The position numbers were made by a program, and so were the translations under genes. A stretch of 64,000 nt of DNA from Burkholderia pyrrocinia. GTDB taxonomy: Bacteria > Pseudomonadota > Gammaproteobacteria > Burkholderiales > Burkholderiaceae. Below the pieces are notes generated by a model, which did no database searches, was not told the DNA's origin, and worked only from the letters and a program-made list of their open reading frames with translations. The stretch spans positions 3,286,001-3,350,000 of the forward strand of contig NZ_CP070977.1 of NCBI RefSeq assembly GCF_018417535.1, written 5' to 3'. Shown piece by piece: positions 26,047 to 35,388 of this stretch (positions are counted from its first letter, which is position 1; each line of letters begins with the position of its first letter).

Positions 26047-26073
26047 ATAACGGCCGGGTCGGCCCGAACTTTA
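26047..26073 (-). promoter_or_regulatory. sigma-28 (FliA) promoter for flgM-flgN
   Basis: Read on the minus strand: TAAAGTTC (26073-26066), exactly 11 bases, GCCGTTAT (26054-26047). The enteric consensus is TAAAGTTT-N11-GCCGATAA, so this matches 13 of 16 positions. The flgM start is 28 bases beyond. Confidence 0.85.
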
Positions 26074-26136
26074 GCATCGTGAGCCCGAAATTCTCCGAAT
26101 AAACAATTCTTTGCAATCTTGCGGCGGCATCCGCCC

Positions 26137-27375
26137 CTACAGCGGAATTTCCACGGTGCCGGCGTCCTTGACGATCGCCGTGACGATCTGGCCCGCCGCC
26201 ATCCGCACCCGCACCGACTGGCCGGGCGCCGCATTCGCGAGCACGCTGCCCTCGGCCGAAATCGTGAAACCGGGGCCGGCCGCGACGACCCGCACCGTCT
26301 GGCCGGCCGACACCGACGCCGCGCTCTTCAGCATGTCCTGCCGCAGCGGCAGCCCGGCCGAGATGCGCGCGAGCGCGGTCGAGCCGATCGCCTGCGCCGG
26401 ATCGGTGATCACCGCGAGCGGCAGCACCGTCAGGTCGCCGTCGCGCGCGATCAGGTCGGCCGCGCCCAGCGGCTCGCCGGGCGCGATCTGGCGCGCGGCG
26501 ACGTAATAGGTGGCCTGCACGGCGACCTTCGCCTGCAGGTAGACGGTCCACGGCCGCTCGCCCGCGCAGCGTACGCCGACCGTCGTGCGGCCCCACAGGC
26601 GCGCGCCGGTCGGCAGGAACGGCTCGAGCGTCGTGCACGCGGCGAGCCCGCGCGGAAACGCGGTCGTGACCGTCGCGGTGGTCTTGCCGGGCAGGCCGGC
26701 GATCTGCTGCTGCAGGAACGCGAGGGCCGCGCGCCGGATCGAGTCGGGGTCCTGCTGGCCGGGCGGCGTCGCGCTCTGGGCCACGGCGGCCGCCTGGGCC
26801 GGGTTGGCGGAAGCCACCGGCGCGCGCGGCGCCGGCGCGGCTGACGTGGCGCGGGCCGCCGCCATGCGCGCGGCGATTGGCTGTGGCGCCAGCCGCGCGG
26901 GATTCGACGCGGGCCCGGCCGTACCGGCGACGACCGTCGCGATGGCGTCGGGATCGGCGGTGCGCGGTGCGCCGTAACCGGTGTTCGCGCGAGCGGCTGC
27001 GTAGACGGGGGCAGGCGCGGCGGCCGGCGCGGGCGGCGGCGGGACGTTCGTCACGACCATCGCGCCGGCCGGTTGCGCCGCGTAGCCGGCAGCGGCAGTG
27101 CCGGCCGTACCACCCGAGCCGGCCGCCGCACGTCCGGCGTCCGGCGCGATGCCCGCACCCGAAGCCATCCCCGCATTCCCGCCGAACTGTCCGCCGCTCG
27201 CCGCATTGGCGTGCGCGAGCGCGGTTTCGGCCGTCTCGCCGCGTCCGGGAATCACGATCATCCCGTCGTCCGCATGCGCGGCCGATGCGGCGATCCACAG
27301 CGCCGCGGCGAGCGCAAACGCACGCCGGACGTGCGTGAGCCGCCCGTTCCTGCCGCGAAGTGCGCTGCCAGTCAT
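26137..27375 (-). CDS. flgA: flagellar basal body P-ring formation protein FlgA, with a long low-complexity linker
   Basis: A 412-residue periplasmic chaperone for assembly of the FlgI P-ring. The signal peptide (VRRAFALAAALWIAASAAHADD) is followed by GMIVIPGRGETAETALAHAN. About 170 residues of Ala/Pro/Gly-rich sequence come next (about 45-210). The C-terminal SAF/FlgA domain holds FPRGLAACTTLEPFLPTG, YYVAARQIAPGEPLGAADL and PGFTISAEGSVLANAAPGQSVRVRM. Typical FlgA is ~220-250 residues, so the linker is the oddity. The start at 27375 follows GAGGACACGGCG. It is divergent from flgB, 204 bases away, and 118 bases upstream of flgM. Confidence 0.9.
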   Translation of the reverse strand: MTGSALRGRNGRLTHVRRAFALAAALWIAASAAHADDGMIVIPGRGETAETALAHANAASGGQFGGNAGMASGAGIAPDAGRAAAGSGGTAGTAAAGYAAQPAGAMVVTNVPPPPAPAAAPAPVYAAARANTGYGAPRTADPDAIATVVAGTAGPASNPARLAPQPIAARMAAARATSAAPAPRAPVASANPAQAAAVAQSATPPGQQDPDSIRRAALAFLQQQIAGLPGKTTATVTTAFPRGLAACTTLEPFLPTGARLWGRTTVGVRCAGERPWTVYLQAKVAVQATYYVAARQIAPGEPLGAADLIARDGDLTVLPLAVITDPAQAIGSTALARISAGLPLRQDMLKSAASVSAGQTVRVVAAGPGFTISAEGSVLANAAPGQSVRVRMAAGQIVTAIVKDAGTVEIPL

Positions 27376-27579
27376 CGCCGTGTCCTCGATCCGTTGATCC
27401 GATTCGCATTCTAGGGAGCGGGGCCGCCGCGCAAACGATGAATAGAGGGGGGCTTTGCCGCGTTATTCGCCCGATTGCCGGTTGCGTGCGGCGCCTACCA
27501 TCGCTGTCATGGAAAAAAGCCTCTCGAGTCGCCATCCGGCGCGAGGGGCGTGCAGCGCTTCATACGGAGAGACGCACAC

Positions 27580-28068
27580 ATGCTGGACAAACTCGATGCG
27601 GAATTCGCGTTCGGCCGAGAGGCGCTCGATGTGCGCGCCTACCGGCAGGAACTGCTGTCGTCGAACGTCGCGAATGCCGACACGCCCGGTTACCAGGCCC
27701 GCGACGTCGATTTCGCGTCGACGCTCGCGCGCTCGCTGAAGCAGACGAACGGCGGCCTCGCGCCGAGCAACGCCGCGCAACTGCCGATGGCGCAGCCGGC
27801 CGGCGTGGCGAGCGGCATGTCGATGGTGTCGACGGCGGCGGGCCATATGGCCGGCACGGCGAAGCTGATCCCGACGGGCGGCCCGGCGGACGACTACGGC
27901 CGCGCGCAGTACCGGATGCCGCTGCAGCCGTCGCTCGACGGCAACACGGTCGATCTCGACGTCGAGCGCGTGCAGTTCGCGAACAACGCGCTGCACTACG
28001 AAACCGGGATGACCGTGATGACCCAGCAGATCAAGGCCATGATCGCCGCGATCTCGACGAACTCGTAA
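27580..28068 (+). CDS. flgB: flagellar basal body rod protein FlgB
   Basis: A 162-residue proximal rod subunit exported by the flagellar type III system. The N-terminus MLDKLDAEFAFGREALDVRAY, then RQELLSSNVANADTPGYQARDVDF carries the rod/hook N-terminal consensus. The C-terminal VDLDVERVQFANNALHYETGMTVMTQQIKAMIAAI is the matching coiled-coil half. The start at 27580 matches the family; upstream codons in frame are not FlgB-like. It heads the flgBCDEFGHIJ operon. Confidence 0.94.
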   Translation: MLDKLDAEFAFGREALDVRAYRQELLSSNVANADTPGYQARDVDFASTLARSLKQTNGGLAPSNAAQLPMAQPAGVASGMSMVSTAAGHMAGTAKLIPTGGPADDYGRAQYRMPLQPSLDGNTVDLDVERVQFANNALHYETGMTVMTQQIKAMIAAISTNS

Positions 28069-28110
28069 GCGCGCCGCTTCCGAACCCGCGCACAAGCACA
28101 AGGAGCCTCC

Positions 28111-28536
28111 ATGCCTTCGTTGATGAACATCTTCGGCGTCGCCGGTTCGGCGCTGTCCGCGCAATCGCAGCGCCTGAACGTCACCGCGTCGAACCTCGCG
28201 AACGCCGACAGCGCCACCGGCCCCGACGGCAAGCCGTACAAGGCCAAGCAGGTGGTGTTCGCGACCGACCCGATGGGCGGCGCGCGCACCGCGTCCGGCC
28301 AGGGCGTGGGCGGCGTGCGCGTGACGAAGGTGGTCGACGACCCGTCGCCGATGAAGTCGACCTACGACCCGGCGAACCCGGCCGCCGACGCGAACGGCTA
28401 CGTGCAGATGCCGAACGTCGACCCGGTGCAGGAGATGGTGAACATGATCTCGGCGTCGCGCTCGTACCAGGCCAACGTCGAGACGCTGAACACCGCGAAG
28501 ACGCTGATGCTCAAGACGCTGACGATCGGCTCGTGA
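28111..28536 (+). CDS. flgC: flagellar basal body rod protein FlgC
   Basis: A 141-residue proximal rod subunit. The N-terminal [20 protein letters not shown]...[19 protein letters not shown] and the C-terminal [33 protein letters not shown] are the paired helices conserved in all rod, hook and junction proteins. It follows flgB by 42 bases with AAGGAG as ribosome-binding site. A short tandem repeat sits between it and flgD. Confidence 0.95.
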   Translation: MPSLMNIFGVAGSALSAQSQRLNVTASNLANADSATGPDGKPYKAKQVVFATDPMGGARTASGQGVGGVRVTKVVDDPSPMKSTYDPANPAADANGYVQMPNVDPVQEMVNMISASRSYQANVETLNTAKTLMLKTLTIGS

Positions 28537-28556
28537 GCCGCGCGCCGACCGACCTT

Positions 28557-28596
28557 ACAGACCCGACAGACCCGACAGACCCGACAGACCCGACAG
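28557..28596. repeat. 9-bp tandem repeat between flgC and flgD
   Basis: ACAGACCCG is repeated four times and ends with a fifth partial ACAG. It fills half of the 82-base flgC-flgD gap and is likely variable in copy number between strains. It contains no ribosome-binding site; the flgD one lies beyond. Confidence 0.9.
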
Positions 28597-28618
28597 TTCC
28601 GATACAAGGCCACCCAGG

Positions 28619-29380
28619 ATGACTTCCTCCAGCACGACGATCGGCAGCAGCGGCACGAACGTGTCGACCTTGCCGACCGACACGATGAACACCAACAACG
28701 TGTCGTCGACCAACGGCACGTCGGCGAGCGACCTGCAGGCGACGTTCCTGAAGCTGCTCGTCACGCAGTTGCAGAACCAGGATCCGACGAGCCCGGTCGA
28801 CAGCTCGCAGATGACGTCGCAGCTTGCGCAGATCAACACGGTGAGCGGCATCGCGCAGTTGAACACGTCGCTCACGTCGCTGTCGACGCAGCTCGCGGCC
28901 GGCCAGCAGACGCAGGCCGCGCTGCTGATCGGCACGAACGTGCTCGCGCCGGGCAACAGCGTCGCGGTGAAGAGCGGCGCGGCGTCGCCGTTCGGCGTGT
29001 CGCTGGCGAGCTCGGTGTCGAACCTGACGATCACCGTGAAGAACTCGGCGGGCGCCGTCGTGAACACGATCAACGCGGGCGCGCAGTCGGCCGGCACCGT
29101 GCCGTTCAACTGGACGCCGACCGACGCGGCGGGCAATGCGCTGCCGGACGGCAAGTACACGATCAGCGCGTCGTATCCCAACAGCGCCGGCACGCCGCAG
29201 GCGGCCGCGACGCTCGCGTCCGCGCAGGTGCAGAGCGTGATCAAGCAGGCGGACGGCACGGCGGGGCTCGTGCTGTCGAACGGCACGACGGTGGGGCTCA
29301 CCCAGGTCGCGTCGATCTTCCCGAACACCACATCGTCCACGGCGTCTTCGTCGTCGTCCGGCGGCACCACTACCAACTGA
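28619..29380 (+). CDS. flgD: flagellar hook assembly (cap) protein FlgD
   Basis: A 253-residue hook-cap scaffold. The N-terminal region with LQATFLKLLVTQLQNQDPTSPVDSSQMTSQLAQINTVSGIAQLN is the FlgD export/cap signature. The C-terminal half holds the Tudor-like and FlgD-Ig domains (GSVSNLTITVKNSAGAVVNTINAG, GTVPFNWTPTDAAGNALPDGKYTISA). It is needed to polymerise FlgE and leaves when the hook is complete. It is 82 bases from flgC across the 9-bp repeat and 36 bases from flgE. Confidence 0.94.
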   Translation: MTSSSTTIGSSGTNVSTLPTDTMNTNNVSSTNGTSASDLQATFLKLLVTQLQNQDPTSPVDSSQMTSQLAQINTVSGIAQLNTSLTSLSTQLAAGQQTQAALLIGTNVLAPGNSVAVKSGAASPFGVSLASSVSNLTITVKNSAGAVVNTINAGAQSAGTVPFNWTPTDAAGNALPDGKYTISASYPNSAGTPQAAATLASAQVQSVIKQADGTAGLVLSNGTTVGLTQVASIFPNTTSSTASSSSSGGTTTN

Positions 29381-29416
29381 TCCAACTGATCGAGCTTTCT
29401 CGAAACGGAGACCGAA

Positions 29417-30658
29417 ATGGGTTATCAACAGGGTCTGAGCGGCCTCGCCGGCGCATCGAACGCGCTCGACGTGATCGGCAACAACATCGCGAACGCGAAC
29501 ACGACCGGCTTCAAGTCGAGCACCGCGCAGTTCTCCGACATGTACGCGAACTCGGTCGCGACGTCGGTCAACACGCAGATCGGCATCGGCACGTCGCTGA
29601 ACTCGGTGCAGCAGCAGTTCGGCCAGGGCACGATCAATACGACGAACTCGTCGCTCGACGTCGCGATCAACGGCAACGGCTTCTTCCAGATGTCGAACAA
29701 CGGCGTGACGACGTATTCGCGCGACGGCACGTTCCAGCGCGACAAGAACGGCTACATCGTCAATGCGCAGGGCATGAACCTGATGGGTTACATGGCCGAC
29801 AAGAGCGGCGTGATCAACACCGCGCAGACCGTGCCGCTGCAGGCGCCGACGACCAACATCGCGCCGACCGCGACGACCAAGATCACCGGCCAGTTCAACC
29901 TGAACTCGCAGGACACGGTGCCGGCCAAGACGCCGTTCAGCGCGACCGACACCACGACCTACAACTACTCGACGTCGATCCAGGTGTACGACTCGCTCGG
30001 CGGTTCGCAGGCGGTCAACATGTACTTCGTGAAGTCGGCGGCCGGCGCGTGGGAAGCGTACGCGGGCGTCCAGGGCGGCGCCACGACCGATCTCGGCACG
30101 GTCACGTTCAATTCGGCCGGCGCGATCCAGAGCACGACGCTGCCGGGCTCGGCCACGCCGACCACGTCGCTCGGCCAGTTCCAGTTCACCGTGCCGAACA
30201 CCGATGGCTCGGCGACGCCGCAGAGCCTCACGCTCGACCTGACCGGCACGACGCAGTACGGCGGCAAGGACGGCGTGAACAACCTCGCGCAGGACGGCTA
30301 CGCGAGCGGCACGCTGACGACCTACTCGATCGGCACCGACGGCAAGCTGACCGGCAACTACTCGAACGGCCAGACCGCCGTGCTCGGCCAGATCGCGCTC
30401 GCGAACTTCAACAACCCGAACGGGCTGGTCAACCTCGGCGGCAACCAGTATGCGGAATCCGCCGCATCGGGCGTGCCGCAGATCTCCGCGCCGGGCAGCA
30501 CGAACCACGGCACGCTGCAGGGCAGCGCGCTCGAGAACTCGAACGTCGACCTCACGTCGCAGCTCGTCAACCTGATCACCGCGCAGCGCAACTACCAGGC
30601 GAACGCGCAGACGATCAAGACGCAGCAGACCGTCGACCAGACGCTCATCAACCTGTGA
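29417..30658 (+). CDS. flgE: flagellar hook protein FlgE
   Basis: A 413-residue hook subunit. It starts MGYQQGLSGLAGASNALDVIGNNIANANTTGFKSSTAQFSDMYA, the rod/hook family signature. The FlgE central domains are Thr/Ser/Asn-rich. The C-terminus LENSNVDLTSQLVNLITAQRNYQANAQTIKTQQTVDQTLINL pairs with the N-terminal helix. Length is near the 400-residue norm. It is part of the flgB-J operon, 20 bases before flgF. Confidence 0.95.
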   Translation: MGYQQGLSGLAGASNALDVIGNNIANANTTGFKSSTAQFSDMYANSVATSVNTQIGIGTSLNSVQQQFGQGTINTTNSSLDVAINGNGFFQMSNNGVTTYSRDGTFQRDKNGYIVNAQGMNLMGYMADKSGVINTAQTVPLQAPTTNIAPTATTKITGQFNLNSQDTVPAKTPFSATDTTTYNYSTSIQVYDSLGGSQAVNMYFVKSAAGAWEAYAGVQGGATTDLGTVTFNSAGAIQSTTLPGSATPTTSLGQFQFTVPNTDGSATPQSLTLDLTGTTQYGGKDGVNNLAQDGYASGTLTTYSIGTDGKLTGNYSNGQTAVLGQIALANFNNPNGLVNLGGNQYAESAASGVPQISAPGSTNHGTLQGSALENSNVDLTSQLVNLITAQRNYQANAQTIKTQQTVDQTLINL

Positions 30659-30678
30659 CGCACGGATAACCGGCAGCC

Positions 30679-31437
30679 ATGGACCGACTGATCTACACGG
30701 CGATGACGGGCGCGTCGCAGGCGCTCGACCAGCAGGCGACAGTCGCGAACAATCTCGCGAACGCGTCGACGACGGGCTTTCGCGCGCAGCTCGCGACGTA
30801 TCGCGCGGTACCGATGAATTTCGGCGACGGCAGCGCGATCGACCCGACGACGACGCGCACCTACGTGCTCGCGTCGACGCCCGGCGCGGATTTCGCGCCG
30901 GGTCCGATCACGCGCACCGGCAATCCGCTCGACGTCGCCGTGCAGGGCGCCGGCTGGCTGTCGGTGCAGACGGCCGACGGTAGCGAGGCGTACACGCGCG
31001 CCGGCAACCTGCACGTCGACGAGAACGGCCAGCTCGTCAACGCGAGCAACCTGCCGGTGGTCGGCAACGGCGGCCCGATCTCGGTGCCGCCGAACGCGGA
31101 AGTGACGATCGGCAAGGACGGCACCGTTTCCGCGCTGATGCCGGGCGACCCGCCGACGGCGGTCGCGATCGTCGACCAGATGAAGCTCGTCAATCCCGAT
31201 CCGGCCACGCTCACGCGCGGCAACGACGGGTTGTTCCGCACCGCCGACGGCAATCCGGCCGACGCCGACACGAACGTGGTCGTCACGCCGAATTCGATCG
31301 AAGGCAGCAACGTCAACCCGGTGAGCGCGATGGTCGCGATGATCGACAACGCGCGCGCGTTCCAGCTTCAGTCGAAGCTGATCCAGACGGCCGACCAGAA
31401 CGAGCAGTCGGCGAACCAGCTGCTCAACTTCAGCTGA
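30679..31437 (+). CDS. flgF: flagellar basal body rod protein FlgF
   Basis: A 252-residue proximal rod protein. The N-terminal [41 protein letters not shown] and C-terminal [44 protein letters not shown] match the family. The central [41 protein letters not shown] is the FlgF/FlgG core. It is 34 bases ahead of flgG. Confidence 0.94.
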   Translation: MDRLIYTAMTGASQALDQQATVANNLANASTTGFRAQLATYRAVPMNFGDGSAIDPTTTRTYVLASTPGADFAPGPITRTGNPLDVAVQGAGWLSVQTADGSEAYTRAGNLHVDENGQLVNASNLPVVGNGGPISVPPNAEVTIGKDGTVSALMPGDPPTAVAIVDQMKLVNPDPATLTRGNDGLFRTADGNPADADTNVVVTPNSIEGSNVNPVSAMVAMIDNARAFQLQSKLIQTADQNEQSANQLLNFS

Positions 31438-31471
31438 GCGCCCGCGCCAGCCCACGCAGGAGACCTTACAA

Positions 31472-32260
31472 GTGAACCGTTCGCTCTACATCGCCGCCAC
31501 CGGCATGAATGCGCAGCAGGCGCAGATGGACGTGATTTCGAACAACCTCGCGAACACCAGCACGAACGGCTTCAAGGCGTCGCGCGCGGTGTTCGAGGAT
31601 CTGCTTTACCAGACGATCCGCCAGCCCGGCGCGAACTCGACGCAGCAGACCGAGCTGCCGTCGGGCCTGCAGCTCGGTACCGGCGTGCAGCAGGTCGCGA
31701 CCGAGCGCCTGTACACGCAGGGCGGCCTCACGCAGACCGGCAACTCGAAGGACGTCGCGATCAACGGCTCGGGCTTCTTCCAGGTGCTGATGCCGGACGG
31801 CACGAACGCGTACACGCGCGACGGCTCGTTCCAGACCAACGCGCAGGGCCAGCTCGTCACGTCGAGCGGCTACCAGATCCTGCCGGCAATCACCGTGCCG
31901 CAGAACGCGCAGTCGCTGACGATCGGCAAGGACGGCGTCGTGTCGGTCACGCAGCCGGGCTCGGGCAACGCGGTGCAGATCGGCTCGCTGCAGATCGCGA
32001 CCTTCATCAACCCGGCCGGCCTCGAGGCGCGCGGCGAGAACCTGTTCTCCGAGACGACGTCGTCGGGCGCGCCCAACGTGTCGCAGCCGGGGCTGAACGG
32101 CGCGGGCGTGCTCAACCAGGGTTATGTCGAAGCGTCGAACGTGAACGTCGTGCAGGAGCTCGTCAACATGATCCAGACGCAGCGTGCCTACGAGATCAAC
32201 AGCAAGGCCGTGACGACGTCCGACCAGATGCTGCAGACCGTCACGCAGATGAAGACCTAA
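31472..32260 (+). CDS. flgG: flagellar basal body distal rod protein FlgG
   Basis: A 262-residue distal rod subunit, length typical for FlgG. The start is a GTG at 31472 with AGGAGACC upstream, giving [45 protein letters not shown]. The mid region [32 protein letters not shown] and the C-terminus [44 protein letters not shown] are classic FlgG. The distal rod passes through the P and L rings encoded just downstream. Confidence 0.95.
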   Translation: MNRSLYIAATGMNAQQAQMDVISNNLANTSTNGFKASRAVFEDLLYQTIRQPGANSTQQTELPSGLQLGTGVQQVATERLYTQGGLTQTGNSKDVAINGSGFFQVLMPDGTNAYTRDGSFQTNAQGQLVTSSGYQILPAITVPQNAQSLTIGKDGVVSVTQPGSGNAVQIGSLQIATFINPAGLEARGENLFSETTSSGAPNVSQPGLNGAGVLNQGYVEASNVNVVQELVNMIQTQRAYEINSKAVTTSDQMLQTVTQMKT

Positions 32261-32281
32261 CCGGAACACCCCGTCGTCGCC

Positions 32282-32971
32282 ATGAAGCAGGTTCGCCTCC
32301 TCCCGTCAGCCACCGTCCGCGCCGCATGCGCGGTCGCGGTGGCGGCGCTCGCCGGTTGCGCGCAGATCCCGCGCGATCCGATCATCCAGCAGCCGATGAC
32401 GGCGCAGCCGCCGACGCCGATGTCGATGCAGGCGCCCGGCTCGATCTTCAACCCCGGCTACGCGGGGCGGCCGCTGTTCGAGGATCAGCGGCCGCGCAAC
32501 ATCGGCGACATCCTGACGATCGTGATCGCGGAGAACATCAACGCGACGAAATCGTCGGGCGCGAACACGAACCGGCAGGGCAACACCGACTTCAACGTGC
32601 CGACGGCCGGCTTCCTCGGCGGGCTGTTCGCGAAGGCGAACCTGTCGGCGTCCGGCAACAACAAGTTCGCGGCGACGGGCGGCGCGAGCGCGGCGAACAC
32701 GTTCAACGGCACGATCACGGTGACCGTCACCAACGTGCTGCCGAACGGCAACCTCGTCGTCAGCGGCGAGAAGCAGATGCTGATCAACCAGGGCAACGAA
32801 TTCGTGCGCTTCTCGGGCGTCGTCAACCCGAACACGATCTCGGGCGCGAACTCCGTCTTCTCGACGCAGGTCGCCGACGCGCGGATCGAATACTCGGCGA
32901 AGGGCTACATCAACGAAGCCGAGACGATGGGCTGGCTGCAGCGCTTCTTCCTCAACATCTCGCCGTGGTGA
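32282..32971 (+). CDS. flgH: flagellar L-ring lipoprotein FlgH
   Basis: A 229-residue outer-membrane lipoprotein forming the L-ring. The signal peptide has a lipobox at AALAGC (Cys about residue 26). The conserved stretches [76 protein letters not shown] and [31 protein letters not shown] identify it. The stop codon overlaps the flgI start by one base (TGATG). Confidence 0.95.
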   Translation: MKQVRLLPSATVRAACAVAVAALAGCAQIPRDPIIQQPMTAQPPTPMSMQAPGSIFNPGYAGRPLFEDQRPRNIGDILTIVIAENINATKSSGANTNRQGNTDFNVPTAGFLGGLFAKANLSASGNNKFAATGGASAANTFNGTITVTVTNVLPNGNLVVSGEKQMLINQGNEFVRFSGVVNPNTISGANSVFSTQVADARIEYSAKGYINEAETMGWLQRFFLNISPW

Positions 32972-34155
32972 TGACGATGCAGAAGACCCTGTCCAGCCGC
33001 CTGTCGTCCCGCGCGCAAGCCTTCGCGCGGCTCGCCGTCGCGTTCGTGGCCGCGGCCTGCGTGTTCGGCGCGGCGCCCGCGCACGCGGAACGCCTGAAGG
33101 ATCTCGCGCAGATCCAGGGCGTGCGCGACAACCCGCTGATCGGCTATGGCCTCGTCGTCGGTCTCGACGGCACGGGCGACCAGACGATGCAGACGCCGTT
33201 CACGACGCAGACGCTCGCGAACATGCTCGCGAACCTCGGCATCTCGATCAACAACGGGTCGGCCAACGGCGGTTCGTCGTCGCTGAACAACATGCAGCTG
33301 AAGAACGTCGCGGCCGTGATGGTGACCGCCACGCTGCCGCCGTTCGCGCGGCCCGGCGAGGCGCTCGACGTGACCGTGTCGTCGCTCGGCAATGCGAAGA
33401 GCCTGCGCGGCGGCACGCTGCTGCTCACGCCGCTGAAGGGCGCGGACGGGCAGGTGTACGCGCTCGCGCAGGGCAACATGGCGGTCGGCGGCGCGGGGGC
33501 CAGCGCGAACGGCAGCCGCGTGCAGGTGAACCAGCTCGCGGCCGGCCGGATCGTCGGCGGCGCGATCGTCGAGCGTTCGGTGCCGAACGCGATCGCGCAG
33601 ATGAACGGCGTGCTGCAACTGCAACTGAACGACATGGACTACGGCACCGCGCAGCGGATCGTGTCCGCGGTCAATTCGAGCTTCGGCCCGGGCACCGCGA
33701 CGGCGCTCGACGGCCGTACGATCCAGCTCGCCGCGCCGGCCGACTCGGCGCAGCAGGTCGCGTTCATGGCGCGGCTGCAAAACCTCGACGTGAGCCCGGA
33801 CAAGGCCGCAGCGAAGGTGATCCTGAACGCGCGCACCGGCTCGATCGTGATGAACCAGATGGTCACGCTGCAGAGCTGCGCGGTCGCGCACGGCAACCTG
33901 TCGGTCGTCGTCAACACGCAGCCGGTCGTGTCGCAGCCGGGGCCGTTCTCGAACGGGCAGACGGTGGTGGCGCAGCAGTCGCAGATCCAGCTCAAGCAGG
34001 ACAACGGCGCGCTGAAGATGGTGACGGCCGGCGCGAATCTCGCCGACGTCGTGAAGGCGCTGAACACACTCGGCGCGACGCCGGCGGACCTGATGTCGAT
34101 CCTGCAGGCGATGAAGGCGGCCGGCGCGTTGCGTGCCGACCTGGAGGTCATCTAA
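32971..34155 (+). CDS. flgI: flagellar P-ring protein FlgI
   Basis: A 394-residue periplasmic P-ring subunit. The signal peptide ([23 protein letters not shown]) is followed by [30 protein letters not shown], the family hallmark, and [12 protein letters not shown]. The C-terminal [41 protein letters not shown] is equally diagnostic. The ATG at 32971 overlaps the flgH stop; an ATG two codons on is an alternative. Assembly needs FlgA, encoded 6 kb upstream. The stop abuts the flgJ start with no gap. Confidence 0.95.
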   Translation: MTMQKTLSSRLSSRAQAFARLAVAFVAAACVFGAAPAHAERLKDLAQIQGVRDNPLIGYGLVVGLDGTGDQTMQTPFTTQTLANMLANLGISINNGSANGGSSSLNNMQLKNVAAVMVTATLPPFARPGEALDVTVSSLGNAKSLRGGTLLLTPLKGADGQVYALAQGNMAVGGAGASANGSRVQVNQLAAGRIVGGAIVERSVPNAIAQMNGVLQLQLNDMDYGTAQRIVSAVNSSFGPGTATALDGRTIQLAAPADSAQQVAFMARLQNLDVSPDKAAAKVILNARTGSIVMNQMVTLQSCAVAHGNLSVVVNTQPVVSQPGPFSNGQTVVAQQSQIQLKQDNGALKMVTAGANLADVVKALNTLGATPADLMSILQAMKAAGALRADLEVI

Positions 34156-35142
34156 ATGGCAGCCACGCTCCCGAATGCGAACGACCTCACGCAGCGCTTC
34201 GCGCTCGACGTGCAGGGTTTCGACGCGCTGCGCGCGCAGGCGAAGCAGTCGCCGCAGGCCGGCGCGAAGGCCGTCGCCGGGCAGTTCGACGCGATGTTCA
34301 CGCAGATGATGCTCAAGAGCATGCGCGACGCGTCGCCCGATGGCGGGCTGTTCGATTCGCATACGTCGAAGATGTACACGTCGATGCTCGACCAGCAGCT
34401 CGCGCAGCAGATGTCGACGCGCGGGATCGGCGTCGCCGACGCGCTGATGAAACAGTTGCTGCGCAACGCGGGGCAGGGCACGGGCGGCGACACGGCGGCC
34501 GATGTCGGCGCGGGCGGCCTGGGCGCGGGCGGCCTCGGCACGGCCGGCAACGAAGGCAGCCTCGCCGCGATGAACGCGATGGCGCGCGCGTATGCGAACG
34601 CGGCCGGGAACAACGGCGGGCTCGCCGGCGCGCGCGGCTATTCGGGCGGCAGCGCGCTGACGCCGCCGCTGAAAGGCGCGAGCGGTGCGCCGGACGCCGA
34701 CGCGTTCGTCGACCGCCTCGCCGCGCCGGCGCAGGCCGCGAGCGCGACCACGGGCATCCCGGCGCGCTTCATCGTCGGCCAGGCCGCGCTCGAATCGGGC
34801 TGGGGCAAGCGCGAGATCCGCGCGGCCGACGGCTCGACCAGCTACAACGTATTCGGCATCAAGGCGAGCAAGGGCTGGACCGGCCGCACGGTGTCGGCGC
34901 TGACGACCGAGTACGTGAACGGCACGCCGCGCCGCGTGGTCGCGAAATTCCGCGCGTACGACTCGTACGAGCACGCGATGACCGATTACGCGAACCTGCT
35001 GAAGAACAATCCGCGCTACTCGGGCGTGCTGAGCGCGAGCCGCAGCGTCGAGGGCTTCGCGCACGGGATGCAGAAGGCCGGTTACGCGACCGACCCGAAC
35101 TATGCGAAGAAGCTGATCTCGATCATGCAGCAGATCGGCTGA
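34156..35142 (+). CDS. flgJ: flagellar rod assembly protein / muramidase FlgJ
   Basis: A 328-residue bifunctional protein. The N-terminal rod-capping domain (about 20-110: GAKAVAGQFDAMFTQMMLKSMRDASPDGGLFDS...MYTSMLDQQLAQQMSTRGIGVADALMKQL) is followed by a Gly/Ala linker. The C-terminal GH73 glucosaminidase domain (from about 175) has the catalytic Glu in FIVGQAALESGWGKREI and the substrate motif SYNVFGIKASKGWTG. It digests peptidoglycan so that the rod can cross the wall. It starts directly after the flgI stop and ends the flgB-J operon; a hairpin follows. Confidence 0.95.
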   Translation: MAATLPNANDLTQRFALDVQGFDALRAQAKQSPQAGAKAVAGQFDAMFTQMMLKSMRDASPDGGLFDSHTSKMYTSMLDQQLAQQMSTRGIGVADALMKQLLRNAGQGTGGDTAADVGAGGLGAGGLGTAGNEGSLAAMNAMARAYANAAGNNGGLAGARGYSGGSALTPPLKGASGAPDADAFVDRLAAPAQAASATTGIPARFIVGQAALESGWGKREIRAADGSTSYNVFGIKASKGWTGRTVSALTTEYVNGTPRRVVAKFRAYDSYEHAMTDYANLLKNNPRYSGVLSASRSVEGFAHGMQKAGYATDPNYAKKLISIMQQIG

Positions 35143-35149
35143 CGAACCA

Positions 35150-35176
35150 GGGCCTGTTCCTGCTGATAACAGGCCC
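35150..35176 (+). terminator. hairpin after flgJ, similar to the ends of the 289-bp element
   Basis: GGGCCTGTT (35150-35158) pairs with AACAGGCCC (35168-35176). There is no U-run, so it may act as an RNA-end stabiliser or a weak terminator of flgB-J. The sequence AGGGCCTGTTC...CTGATAACAGGC resembles the 31-bp ends of the element at 6997-7285 and could be a collapsed relic. Confidence 0.55.
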
Positions 35177-35268
35177 CAGCCACCGCCAGTTGGCCCCTTT
35201 CGGACCGCGCCCGGCAGCCTGCCGCGCGCGGTTTCAACGTTTGCGCGAAAAAAATCGGCAAATCGATC

Positions 35269-35295
35269 TAAACTTTCGGTCAGCACTGCCGCTAA
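35269..35295 (+). promoter_or_regulatory. sigma-28 (FliA) promoter for ycgR
   Basis: TAAACTTT (35269-35276), exactly 11 bases, GCCGCTAA (35288-35295), matching 14 of 16 consensus positions. The ycgR start is 93 bases downstream. It places ycgR in the late flagellar class. Confidence 0.85.
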
Positions 35296-35388
35296 GTGTG
35301 AGAGACCTGCGACCGGGCCCCCGTTCTGGCCCGGTTTTACTGCGCACCGGTTGCCCCGGGCGCCCATGACAAGAAAGACCGGCTAGCC

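Noticed and set aside
32905..35367. An open frame of ~820 codons on the minus strand through flgH-flgJ
   Set aside because: It is the antisense shadow of GC-rich flagellar genes, Arg/His-rich with no domain. The same applies to the long antisense frames at 3709-5004, 17051-18733, 20740-22566, 23095-24819, 28511-30508 and 36327-37748.
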